From the NCBI GenBank assembly GCA_964492615.1, contig CAZBKZ010000007.1, positions 21,560 to 85,559 of the forward strand: DNA of 64,000 nt, in the 5' to 3' direction. The notes beneath the pieces were generated by a model. The model worked only from the letters and a program-made list of their open reading frames with translations. It did no database searches and had not been told where the DNA came from. The translations under genes were made by a program, and so were the position numbers. Of the stretch, positions 24,323-32,731 are shown one piece after another. The first letter of the stretch is position 1; each line of letters opens with the position of its first letter. This DNA comes from JAABTH01 sp964492615. GTDB lineage: Bacteria; Bacillota; Dethiobacteria; DTU022.

Positions 24323-25659
24323 ACAAAGTAAAACAGCTGCCCCTGTGGGGTAAAATTGCCTATGGCGCCGGAGCCGGTGGATACAGTTTGATCGACAGGG
24401 TGCTGATCACCTGGCTATTTTACTTTTACATAACCAGTCCGCTGGAGGGGGTGGATGCCCTAATGCCTCCTTTCCTCTTCGGTATGATCATGTTTTTCGG
24501 CAGGGTTGTTGATGCCGTGGCCGATCCGCTTATAGCCCGCTGGTCGGATAACCACCGGGGCCGCCTGGGGCGAAGAATTCCTTTTATGCTGTTCAGCAGT
24601 TTTGCTTATGCTGCTGTCTTTATCCTGCTCTTCTACCCGCCTGTAGCTGCCATATCTCCCTTAAACAGCCTTTATGTTGCCGTAATGCTGGGGCTTTATT
24701 TTGTCCTGTTCACAGCTTATGTTTGCCCCCACCTGGCTCTGCTGCCCGAGTTGGCCCGCAGCAACCGGGACAGGATCGATCTCTCCACCTTCAGGGCAGT
24801 TTTCAGCCTGCTGGGGGTGGGAGCAGCCCTGATAGGAGCTGGCATACTGATCGGCAAGCTCGGTTTTCATGGCATGGTCTGGTCCATGGCTGCTGTTGGC
24901 CTGGTTTTGCTCTGCGTACCTTTGTTAATCAGGGAGAAAAAATATGCAGAAGCTGAACCGGCAACCCTCGGCCTGATCGAAGCTATAACCACAACTTTTA
25001 AAAATCGAGCATTTTTGATTTACCTGATCGGCAATGTCACCTTCTGGCTCGGGTTTAACATTGTAACCTTAAATATTCCCCTCTATGTGACAATTCTGCT
25101 GCGGGGTACAGAGGACGACACCTCGATCTATTTTGGAATTGCTTTTGTGGTGGCCCTGCTGTTCTTCCCCGTGGTGAATATACTTTCCAAGAAAATCGGT
25201 TTAAAAGTAATGATGATGTTTGCCCTAATCGCTTTCATGGCTCTTCTGCCCCTCTATTTCTTCCTTGGCCAACCGCTTCCCGGCTTAAGCCCGGAAGTGT
25301 TCGCCTATCTTCTTTTAGCCCTGACCGGCCTGCCGCTGGCGGTAATTTTTATCGTGCCTGATGCTATTGTGGCGGCTGTTTCGGACCTGGAGGTTAAACT
25401 ATCCGGACAGAAGCGGGAGGCAATGTATTTTGGGGCCCAGGGCTTTATTCTTAAGCTGGCAATGGGTTTGTCAACCCTGATTACAGGAGCTCTGCTTCAG
25501 CTTTTCGGCAGCACGATAACCGCACCGCTCGGCATTCAGCTGACCGGTCCGGTATCAGCTCTATTTATCCTTATTGGTGTTCTGGTATTTGCCCGCTATC
25601 CGGAAGAAGAGGTTATGTCTTACCAGCGGGATAAGGTAAATCAAAACAGCGAGGTGTAA
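24319..25659 (+). CDS. GPH-family (glycoside/pentoside/hexuronide) cation symporter
   Basis: A 446-residue major-facilitator protein with about twelve membrane segments. The GPH family traits are visible: LWGKIAYGAGAGGYSL at the start, FFGRVVDAVADPLIARWSDN after the second helix, and RRIPFMLF in the loop that follows. Couples sugar uptake to Na+ or H+. Translationally coupled to the glycosidase gene by ATGA and followed three bases later by the ybaK-like gene. Confidence 0.88.
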   Translation: MNKVKQLPLWGKIAYGAGAGGYSLIDRVLITWLFYFYITSPLEGVDALMPPFLFGMIMFFGRVVDAVADPLIARWSDNHRGRLGRRIPFMLFSSFAYAAVFILLFYPPVAAISPLNSLYVAVMLGLYFVLFTAYVCPHLALLPELARSNRDRIDLSTFRAVFSLLGVGAALIGAGILIGKLGFHGMVWSMAAVGLVLLCVPLLIREKKYAEAEPATLGLIEAITTTFKNRAFLIYLIGNVTFWLGFNIVTLNIPLYVTILLRGTEDDTSIYFGIAFVVALLFFPVVNILSKKIGLKVMMMFALIAFMALLPLYFFLGQPLPGLSPEVFAYLLLALTGLPLAVIFIVPDAIVAAVSDLEVKLSGQKREAMYFGAQGFILKLAMGLSTLITGALLQLFGSTITAPLGIQLTGPVSALFILIGVLVFARYPEEEVMSYQRDKVNQNSEV

Positions 25660-25662
25660 ATA

Positions 25663-26139
25663 ATGTCTGACAGTCCGGCCCTGGAGAGGGCAAAAAAATA
25701 TCTGGATAAGCACAACCTCGGGCTTTTACCCCGGGAACATGAACAAACTACTAAAACAGCGGTTGAGGCGGCTGAAGCGCTCGGAGTAGAAGTGGGGCAG
25801 ATCGCTAAAACCATTCTCTTCAAGGCGAAAGAATGTTACGGCCTGTTTGTCGCTGCCGGCGATATAACCATAGACAGTAAAAAGGTTAAACATCTGCTGG
25901 GAGGCGGCAAGATCCGCATCGCCAGGCCGGATGAGGTTGAAGAAAAAACGGGCTACCGTGTCGGTGGAGTCTGTCCTTTTGATATCGACCCGGAGATTCC
26001 AATCTTCCTGGACAACTCGATGAAACGTTTCGACAAAGTATACAGTGCAGCCGGTTCGAGTCACTCATTCCTGCCGATTACCCTGGAGCAGCTGAAACAG
26101 GTGACCGGCGGAGAAATTGTTGACCTGCAGAAAGATTAA
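25663..26139 (+). CDS. YbaK/EbsC-type aminoacyl-tRNA deacylase
   Basis: A 158-residue member of the YbaK/ProX editing family, which removes misacylated amino acids from tRNA (Cys-tRNA-Pro or a related target). Typical stretches are AKTILFKAKECYGLFVAAGD, the conserved Lys in VKHLLGGGKIRIA, the GGVCPFDI loop and DKVYSAAGSSHSFLPI. The start GTG/ATG lies three bases after the symporter stop with GCGAGGTG as RBS. Its end overlaps the convergent nitrilase gene by four bases. Confidence 0.9.
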   Translation: MSDSPALERAKKYLDKHNLGLLPREHEQTTKTAVEAAEALGVEVGQIAKTILFKAKECYGLFVAAGDITIDSKKVKHLLGGGKIRIARPDEVEEKTGYRVGGVCPFDIDPEIPIFLDNSMKRFDKVYSAAGSSHSFLPITLEQLKQVTGGEIVDLQKD

Positions 26140-27182
26140 AGCAGACGGTAAGCTTCGTTAAGGGTCTTCAGGATAGCAGGGTTTTTGTCGCGCCAGGGAT
26201 GTTCGCTGCGCAAATCCTGCAGAGCTTCCAGGTTCAGGTCAGCCACTGCAATTGCATCCCCGCAGGGGTTCTCTGTTTCGGCTAAAACACCGCTGTGGTC
26301 AGAGGTTAGCTCCAGGGGGGCAAAGATACCTGCCTTTCCGGTAAAGGTGAATCCGGCGGCATTGCCAACCAGGGCGCTCTTAACTCCGTAGAGAGCGCTT
26401 TCCTGCACCCGGGGCCAGATACCGCGCAGAGCCAGCCAGTAGTTATATTCTTCCAGGTTAGCTATCGGCAGGAGAGCAATATCCACACCGTCAGCCTCAA
26501 GAAGACGAAATGTTTCAAAATAGGTTGCGTCCATGCAGACCGGCATGGCCAGGGTGCCAAATCCGGTATTAAAATGCCTGAAGCAGTTCCCCTTCTTCAT
26601 TTTCCATTCCACTTCCATCGGCAGCAGGTGAACCTTATCCTGGCTGCCAAGCAGTTTTCCTCCGGGGCCGTAAAGGAAAGAACGATTTACCAGATCCTTT
26701 CCATCAGCAAGGGGATAGCTGCCGGCCATAATATAAATTCCGTATGCGGAAGCCAGCCTGGAAAATAAAGTATCGATGAAGGGCATTACAGCAGGGGTCA
26801 TAAAGTTAAAAATGTCAGCCGGACTGATTGCAGGCTTCTCAGCAGAGGAGTTTGGCGTGTTCAGCCCATTATCCATTTGATCTACTCCCGGAAGCAGGCC
26901 AAAGAGCGGCAGGCTGTTATACTCGGGAAAGACCACGATCTGTGCTCCCAGCCGGTGCGCTTCCTTAACTCTTTCGTGCGCACGGGCGGCATAGTGAAGA
27001 GGGTTTTTATAAAGCTCCAGTTTTACCTGCAGGGCTGCAACCCTGATTTTTCTTTTATCCGCAACCATGGGCGCAATGTTACATGGCAGTTCACCCTTCA
27101 GAAAACGTCTGAGGCGGGCCGGGCGAAACAGCCAGACCAGGTAACGCTGAAATAGTTTTTCTTTTAAACGGTCGAGTAACAT
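26136..27182 (-). CDS. Carbon-nitrogen hydrolase (nitrilase superfamily), intact triad
   Basis: A 348-residue protein with the nitrilase-superfamily catalytic Glu87 (VVFPEYNS), Lys183 (SQDKVHL) and Cys216 (AMPVCMDATYF). An extra 45-residue basic N-terminus (FQRYLVWLFRPARLRRFLKG) may be an amphipathic membrane-associating helix. The family hydrolyses amides or nitriles or transfers acyl groups; the substrate is not evident. It follows a related, degenerate gene (27205-28056) 22 bases away in the same direction. Confidence 0.87.
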   Translation of the reverse strand: MLLDRLKEKLFQRYLVWLFRPARLRRFLKGELPCNIAPMVADKRKIRVAALQVKLELYKNPLHYAARAHERVKEAHRLGAQIVVFPEYNSLPLFGLLPGVDQMDNGLNTPNSSAEKPAISPADIFNFMTPAVMPFIDTLFSRLASAYGIYIMAGSYPLADGKDLVNRSFLYGPGGKLLGSQDKVHLLPMEVEWKMKKGNCFRHFNTGFGTLAMPVCMDATYFETFRLLEADGVDIALLPIANLEEYNYWLALRGIWPRVQESALYGVKSALVGNAAGFTFTGKAGIFAPLELTSDHSGVLAETENPCGDAIAVADLNLEALQDLRSEHPWRDKNPAILKTLNEAYRLL

Positions 27183-27204
27183 GTTTTCTCCCAGTCTTTC
27201 CTCT

Positions 27205-28056
27205 TTAAGAGTGTTCTAAAGCGCCATAAGCATGGGGATTGAGCAGCCCGAGCAGGGGATAGCGCTTTTTCAGGGCCTGCCGCGCAGCTTCATTAATATT
27301 CCCAGCAGCGTATGGATCTCCCGGGTAGCGGCGGCAAAGGTAACCGCTCTTATCCTGGGTAATTTCACAGGGTCCGTGTATTATGGGTGCCGCGGCAAAA
27401 ATACGGCCAGCCATACTGGCGCAGAGAGGGGCTTCAACAGCCCAGAACTGGTTCTGCTGAACCTGGGCCCAGATACCGGCCGCCTGGGACCAGCAGTTAA
27501 CCCCGGCATCAAGAGCGCCGCAGTGCAGCACAAGATCGGCTCCCTGCAGGGCCAGCAGGCGCCCCGTTTCAGGGTGACGGGCATCGCAGCCGATTAAGAG
27601 ACCTACCTTAAGCTCTCCCACCTTAAAAAGCTTCAGTTCCTCACCCCTCGAAAAACCTAATTCTCTCTCCTCCCGGTTGAGGTGGGTCTGTCGCTGCACA
27701 GCAATAACCCTGCCTTCGGGGTTAAAACAGCAAGCGCAGTGATAAATATTTTGGTTACATACTTCCAGGTAAGTTCCGGGAACCAAGTACAGGCCTAGTT
27801 CTGCGGCAAGTTCTGAATGGAGACTGAGAAATTCTTCATTCCACTGTTCCAGCCGAGGCGGCATTTCATTCAGCAGATCGCAGAAAGCAGGCGATTCATC
27901 ATACCGGCCGGATGAAAAAGCGAGCAGCAGCGAACTATAGGCCGGGAGTACGGCCAGGTCTGCTTCAGTTTCAAGGAGAGTTTTTTTCAGGCTAAGACAA
28001 TATTCAGCGGGGGATGACAGATTTATTCCACTTAAAGTGAGGGCTGCTAAACGCAA
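27205..28056 (-). CDS. Nitrilase-superfamily protein lacking catalytic Glu and Lys (probable pseudoenzyme)
   Basis: I place the start at TTG 28056, behind AAAGGAAGTG and just after the coaE stop, giving 283 residues. The fold is recognisable and collinear with its neighbour: LAVLPAYSS, VQRQTHLNREE, GLLIGCDARHPETG. Cys157 remains, but the Glu position is Ala39 and the Lys position Gln123. It is long and undisturbed by stops, so it is a maintained gene, not a pseudogene. It may be a partner or regulator of the neighbouring nitrilase, or it may bind ligand without hydrolysis. Confidence 0.75.
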   Translation of the reverse strand: MRLAALTLSGINLSSPAEYCLSLKKTLLETEADLAVLPAYSSLLLAFSSGRYDESPAFCDLLNEMPPRLEQWNEEFLSLHSELAAELGLYLVPGTYLEVCNQNIYHCACCFNPEGRVIAVQRQTHLNREERELGFSRGEELKLFKVGELKVGLLIGCDARHPETGRLLALQGADLVLHCGALDAGVNCWSQAAGIWAQVQQNQFWAVEAPLCASMAGRIFAAAPIIHGPCEITQDKSGYLCRRYPGDPYAAGNINEAARQALKKRYPLLGLLNPHAYGALEHS

Positions 28057-28072
28057 ACTGCTTTCACTTCCT

Positions 28073-28678
28073 TTAATAGCTGCCTGCAAACAATTTGTCC
28101 CAGAATTGATCCACCTGGGCAGCGGTCTGGGCCAGGGGGCCGCTGTTGTCAATGATCACCGCGGCATCCTTTTTCTTTTCTTCGATAGACATCTGGGCCT
28201 TAATCCGCTTTTCGGCATCAGCCCTGCTGAGCTGATCACGCATCATCAGGCGTTCAACCTGGACCTGGCGGGGCACGTAAACCAGTAAAACAAGGTCGAC
28301 CATTTTCTGCATACCGGCCTCGATCAATAGCGGAATATCATAAATGAGGATGCCCTCCGGATCTTTTTCCCTGATTTCTTCGGCCAGAGTTAAAAATCGC
28401 CGGCCAACCCAGGGGTGAACGATTTTATTCAGTTTGTCGAGCATACGGCGGTCGTTAAAAACAATATTGCCCAGCTTAAGGCGATCGATGCTGCGGTCGG
28501 GAAGTAGAATTGTTTCACCGAGCCATTTAACTATTTCCCGCCAGGCGGGTTGATCCGGTTCAACCGCTTCCCTGGCCAGACGGTCGGCATCGAGCAGGTG
28601 AGCTCCCTTCGCTTCCAGCATTTTGGCTACTGTGCTTTTCCCTGAGGCGATACCCCCGGTTAAACCAATTATACGCAT
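28073..28678 (-). CDS. coaE: Dephospho-CoA kinase
   Basis: A 201-residue P-loop kinase with GLTGGIASGKSTVAKML (residues 4-20), DADRLAREAV and the LVYVPRQVQVERLMMRD region. Catalyses the last step of coenzyme A synthesis, phosphorylating the 3'-OH of dephospho-CoA. It lies four bases after mutM in the conserved order polA-mutM-coaE. Confidence 0.96.
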   Translation of the reverse strand: MRIIGLTGGIASGKSTVAKMLEAKGAHLLDADRLAREAVEPDQPAWREIVKWLGETILLPDRSIDRLKLGNIVFNDRRMLDKLNKIVHPWVGRRFLTLAEEIREKDPEGILIYDIPLLIEAGMQKMVDLVLLVYVPRQVQVERLMMRDQLSRADAEKRIKAQMSIEEKKKDAAVIIDNSGPLAQTAAQVDQFWDKLFAGSY

Positions 28679-28682
28679 CTGG

Positions 28683-29531
28683 TTATTTCTTCCTTTCCTG
28701 CCCTGGTTCAGGCTGACAGCAGGGACAGTAATAGGTTCCCCTGCCGGCTACAACTGTTTTGATGATTTCTGCTCCGCAACGAGTGCATTTTTCACCGGCG
28801 CGGTTGTATACTGCAAGTTTGTTTTGAAAATCGCCCAGGGCCCCGGCAGCATTGCGGTAATCACGAAATGATGTGCCCCCGTAAGCGATGCCGTCTTCAA
28901 GGACAGCTCTGATCGACCGGTAGAGATTTTTTCTTTCATCTTTACTGAGGGTATAAACCTGTCTGTTCGGGTTAAAACCACAGCGGAATAGGCATTCATC
29001 GGTATAAATATTGCCCATACCGGCAGCAAAAGCCTGGTCCAGCAGAAGTGCTTTCAGACCCCGTTTTTCTCTTTTAGTCAGCAATTTTTCAAACTCTTCA
29101 CAATCTAGCTCGTTGTAAATATCAGGACCGACATTTTTTAGTACAATCTCTTCAAGTTCTTTTTCACTGCTCACATACCAGAGGCGACCAAAACGACGCA
29201 TATCAGCATAATGCAGGGCTGAACCATCTTTAAAGGGCAGTGACAGGCGGAGGAACCTTTCCCCTGTAAAGCAACCGTCAGACGAGTAAATCAGGTTTCC
29301 GGTCATCCGCAGGTGGACAACGAGAATGCCTTGATCTAGGTTGATAAACAGGTACTTCCCCCTGCGGGTAACCTTTTCTACTTTTTTGCCTTCCAGGGCC
29401 ACTATAAAATCTTCCGGTGCCGGATTTTCTATGGTTCCTGGAAAGTGGATCACCGGACAGGAAAATACTTTCCCCGGAATCAGCTTTTCCAGTTCACTTC
29501 GTATTGTTTCAACTTCGGGCAGTTCCGGCAA
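28683..29531 (-). CDS. mutM: Formamidopyrimidine-DNA glycosylase (Fpg)
   Basis: The start is TTG 29531, because it places Pro at position 2 (PELPEVETI), the catalytic nucleophile of the family after Met removal; GGGGAGAT precedes it. The 282-residue protein ends with the zinc finger CTRCG...CPCC and contains QAFAAGMGNIYTDE, the helix-two-turn-helix. It removes 8-oxoguanine and other oxidised bases and cuts the strand. An in-frame upstream ATG exists within polA but would bury the Pro nucleophile. Confidence 0.95.
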   Translation of the reverse strand: MPELPEVETIRSELEKLIPGKVFSCPVIHFPGTIENPAPEDFIVALEGKKVEKVTRRGKYLFINLDQGILVVHLRMTGNLIYSSDGCFTGERFLRLSLPFKDGSALHYADMRRFGRLWYVSSEKELEEIVLKNVGPDIYNELDCEEFEKLLTKREKRGLKALLLDQAFAAGMGNIYTDECLFRCGFNPNRQVYTLSKDERKNLYRSIRAVLEDGIAYGGTSFRDYRNAAGALGDFQNKLAVYNRAGEKCTRCGAEIIKTVVAGRGTYYCPCCQPEPGQERKK

Positions 29532-29548
29532 TTTATCTATCTCCCCGG

Positions 29549-32221
29549 CTAAAGTTTTTTTAGTTCCTCCCAGTTGGCGCCCCATTTCAGGTCGACCTGC
29601 AGAGGAACGGAAAGCTCGAAAGCCTGTTCCATTTCCTTTTTAATCATCGGAGCAAAAAAGTTCAGTTCGGATTCGTCAATTTCAAAAAGCAGTTCATCGT
29701 GAATCTGCAGCAGCATTGCTGCCTGAAAACCGCCCTGATCGATAATATTGCTAATCCTGAGCATGGCCAGCTTGATTATATCGGCGGCAGTACCCTGGAT
29801 TGGGGTGTTCAGGGCCATCCGTTCGGCAAAGCTGCGGGTATTGTGGTTGGATGAATGAATTTCGGGCAGGTAACGGCGACGGTTGAGCAGGGTCGTAACG
29901 AAACCCTGTTCACGGGCCTGTTTAATAATTGCTTCCATGTAAGCCTTTACGCCGCTGTAGCGCTCAAAATAGCTGTCTATATAAGTTCGCGCTTCGGCAC
30001 GGGGTATCTTCAGACCCTGGGCCAGGCCGTAATCGCTGGAGCCATAAATTATACCGAAGTTAACCGCCTTGGCTTTTTCGCGCATCAGCGGAGTCACTTG
30101 ATCCACGGAAACTGCGTTCACCTCGGCGGCAGTACGCCGGTGGATATCCTGCCCTGTTTGAAAAGCTTCAATGAGGATTGGGTCTTGAGAAAGATGGGCC
30201 AGAACACGCAGCTCAACCTGGGAATAGTCGGCGGCAAAGAATATACGGTTTTCGCCAGAGGGGATGAAAGCTTTCCTGATCCTGCGCCCCTCTTCCAGAC
30301 GGATCGGAATGTTCTGCAGGTTGGGATCGCTGCTGCTTAGACGTCCGGTGGCAGTGGCAGACTGATTGAGGCGGGTGTACAGTTTCTGTTCCTGCGGGTC
30401 GATCAGTTCAATCATACCTGAAAGGTAAGTTCCCTCCAGCTTGGATAGCTGCCGGTAGTGCAGGAGCAGGGCAGCTATATCATGCTTCGGGGCAAGTTCT
30501 TCCAAAACCCGGGCATCGGTGGAACGGCCGGTCTTGGTTTTACGGATAACGGGCAGACCCAGTTTATCGAATAAAACAGCGGCAAGCTGTTGCGGTGAAT
30601 TAATATTAAATTCTTCTCCGGCCAGCTGGTGTATTTCCTGCTCGAGCTGCTCCAGGCGGCTGCATATATCAGCTGACAGCTCTCGCAGGTAAACAGCATC
30701 AACTTTCATGCCGCGCCTCTCCATTGAAGCGAGAACCATGCTCAAAGGCAGTTCCAGGTCGAAAAGCAGTTGTTCCAGCCCCTGATCCCGCAGCTGCCCT
30801 GAAAGGTTTTCAGAGAGAAGAAACAGCTGCCTGGCTTCTTCGGCCAACCATGGCGCGCGGTCTGAAAGAGTGGTTTTTCTTTTTTCAGCAGCGCTTTGCA
30901 TTGGTATCTCCAGGCCCAGGTAGCGCTGTAACAGATCGGGAAGGTTATAACGCCCGGCGGCAGGGTCAACCAGGTAAGCGCCCAGCAGCGTATCGAATTT
31001 AACTGCGGGCAGCCCGGCTCCCTGGCCTAAAAACAGGTGGCATAACTGCTTGGCATCATGAATGAGCAGCCTTACTTTACGCTCTCCCAGCTTTTTGACC
31101 CATTCCAGGGCTTTAAGGTTGTCGTGTTCAACATCAGAAATGATATAGTAATATGCTTTTTGATCGTTACTGGCGAAAGCAACAGCCGTAAGGGACTGTT
31201 GCCAGGGAGGCCTGCCTTCTTCCTGCTCAAAACGCAGGGCCAGGGTTTCCTCTTTTTTAACCTGTTCAAGCTGCTGCTGCAAATCTTTCAGAGATTTCAG
31301 CTCTACAGCTTCGGGTTTTTCCAACCGGTTATCTGCTTTTCCACTCGTCGCTGCTTTTATTCGCCTGGCCAGGTTATTAAAATCGAGCTCGTTAAAAATG
31401 CCCAGCAGTTTTTCGTGATCGGGCTGGCGATAACGACATTCATCTTCATTGCATTCCAAGTTTACATCGCGACGCAGGGTAACCAGGTTTTTACCGGTTT
31501 CAAGCTGCTCGCGGTGTGCGGCCAAGTTTTGTGCCGCCCGGCCTTTAATGTTGTCAAGGTTATTGTAGATACTCTCAATATCTCCATATTCACTGAGCAG
31601 GATGCGTGCAGTTTTGTCGCCGATGCCTGGAACACCGGGAATGTTATCGGAAGGATCTCCTTTTAAAGCCTTGTAATCGATAAATTGATCGGGTGTTAAA
31701 CCGTAGGTTTCCTTCAGTAGAGCCTTGTCATAGCGCTCCATCTGGCTAATACCTTTTTTTGTAAGCATCACTGTAATCTGGTCACCTACCAGCTGAAGCA
31801 GGTCGGCGTCACCCGATACTACAGTAACCTGCAGCCCCCTGGTGGTAAAATAATCAGCCAGAGAACCGATAACATCATCGGCTTCATAATCGTCAACAAT
31901 AAAAACCGGTATATGCATGGCCTCAAGAATATCGCGGGTTCTACCAACCTGCTCGGCCAGTTCTGAAGGCATTTTTTCACGCTGGGCCTTGTATGATTCG
32001 TCAATCTTAACCCGGAAAGAAGGTTTTGCAGGGTCAAAGGCAACAGCTATATAGTCCGGCTTTTCAGTGTCGAGCAGTTTGAAAAGCATATTGGTAAAAC
32101 CGTAGACCGCGTTTGTATGCTCACCGCGGCGATTCTGCAGGGGCGGCAGGGCATAAAATGCCCTGTAGAGCAAGCTGTTGCCGTCTATAACTAGGAATTT
32201 TTGCCCTGATTCTGGTGTCAA
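29549..32221 (-). CDS. polA: DNA polymerase I
   Basis: An 890-residue family A polymerase. The 5'-nuclease domain is at 1-290 (FLVIDGNSLLYRAFYAL; EADDVIG; GDPSDNIPGVPGIGDKTA). A 3'-5' exonuclease-like domain at about 310-470 lacks the DxE of motif I (ALRFEQE in place of the usual FDTET). The polymerase domain has DYSQVELRVLAHL, KAVNFGIIYG and QIHDELLFE. Functions in repair and Okazaki fragment processing. Loss of proofreading residues is common in Firmicute PolA. Confidence 0.97.
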   Translation of the reverse strand: MTPESGQKFLVIDGNSLLYRAFYALPPLQNRRGEHTNAVYGFTNMLFKLLDTEKPDYIAVAFDPAKPSFRVKIDESYKAQREKMPSELAEQVGRTRDILEAMHIPVFIVDDYEADDVIGSLADYFTTRGLQVTVVSGDADLLQLVGDQITVMLTKKGISQMERYDKALLKETYGLTPDQFIDYKALKGDPSDNIPGVPGIGDKTARILLSEYGDIESIYNNLDNIKGRAAQNLAAHREQLETGKNLVTLRRDVNLECNEDECRYRQPDHEKLLGIFNELDFNNLARRIKAATSGKADNRLEKPEAVELKSLKDLQQQLEQVKKEETLALRFEQEEGRPPWQQSLTAVAFASNDQKAYYYIISDVEHDNLKALEWVKKLGERKVRLLIHDAKQLCHLFLGQGAGLPAVKFDTLLGAYLVDPAAGRYNLPDLLQRYLGLEIPMQSAAEKRKTTLSDRAPWLAEEARQLFLLSENLSGQLRDQGLEQLLFDLELPLSMVLASMERRGMKVDAVYLRELSADICSRLEQLEQEIHQLAGEEFNINSPQQLAAVLFDKLGLPVIRKTKTGRSTDARVLEELAPKHDIAALLLHYRQLSKLEGTYLSGMIELIDPQEQKLYTRLNQSATATGRLSSSDPNLQNIPIRLEEGRRIRKAFIPSGENRIFFAADYSQVELRVLAHLSQDPILIEAFQTGQDIHRRTAAEVNAVSVDQVTPLMREKAKAVNFGIIYGSSDYGLAQGLKIPRAEARTYIDSYFERYSGVKAYMEAIIKQAREQGFVTTLLNRRRYLPEIHSSNHNTRSFAERMALNTPIQGTAADIIKLAMLRISNIIDQGGFQAAMLLQIHDELLFEIDESELNFFAPMIKKEMEQAFELSVPLQVDLKWGANWEELKKL

Positions 32222-32239
32222 TTAACCGTCTCCTTTGCT

Positions 32240-32713
32240 TTATACGGGAAATTTAAACTGGCTGTTCAGGTCTGCCATTTCAATGGCAGAGGCGGCAGCC
32301 TGCCAGCCCTTGTTACCGGACTTGGTGCCTGCCCTTTCTATAGCCTGTTCCAGGGTATCGCTGGTAATAACGCCGAAAATAACCGGAACACCCGAATCGA
32401 GACTGACATGGGCAATACCCTTGGCCACTTCCGAGGCAACATAATCAAAGTGCGGTGTTGAGCCACGGATAACTGCGCCGAGGCAGACAACAGCATCATA
32501 ACGCTTGCTGAGAACCGCTTTTTTGGCAGCCAGGGGAATTTCAAAAGCTCCCGGCACCCAGATGATTTCAATCGAATCTTCGCGCGCTTCATGCCTTTTC
32601 AGGCAGTCAATTGCCCCGCTTAAAAGATGGCCGGATATAAACTCGTTAAAACGGCTGACAACAAGGGCAAAACGGTAATCACGGGCAACAAGCTTTCCTT
32701 CAATCGTTTTCAA
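32240..32713 (-). CDS. ribH: 6,7-dimethyl-8-ribityllumazine synthase
   Basis: This 157-residue protein has VVSRFNEFISGHLLSGA, VPGAFEIPLAAK, CLGAVIRGSTPHFDYV and the EQAIERAGTKSGNKGW ending of lumazine synthase. It condenses the ribBA and ribD products to the riboflavin precursor. Fourth gene of the ribD-ribE-ribBA-ribH operon driven by the FMN-riboswitch promoter; 18 bases after ribBA. Confidence 0.97.
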   Translation of the reverse strand: MKTIEGKLVARDYRFALVVSRFNEFISGHLLSGAIDCLKRHEAREDSIEIIWVPGAFEIPLAAKKAVLSKRYDAVVCLGAVIRGSTPHFDYVASEVAKGIAHVSLDSGVPVIFGVITSDTLEQAIERAGTKSGNKGWQAAASAIEMADLNSQFKFPV

Positions 32714-32731
32714 TTTAATCTCTCCTTGCTA

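Noticed and set aside
29532..29585. Upstream ATG start for mutM
   Set aside because: It would place 18 residues before the catalytic Pro, which must be residue 2; the TTG with its RBS is the right start.
31058..31666. 202-codon plus-strand frame opposite polA
   Set aside because: Antisense shadow; Phe/Leu-rich composition comes from the complementary coding strand.
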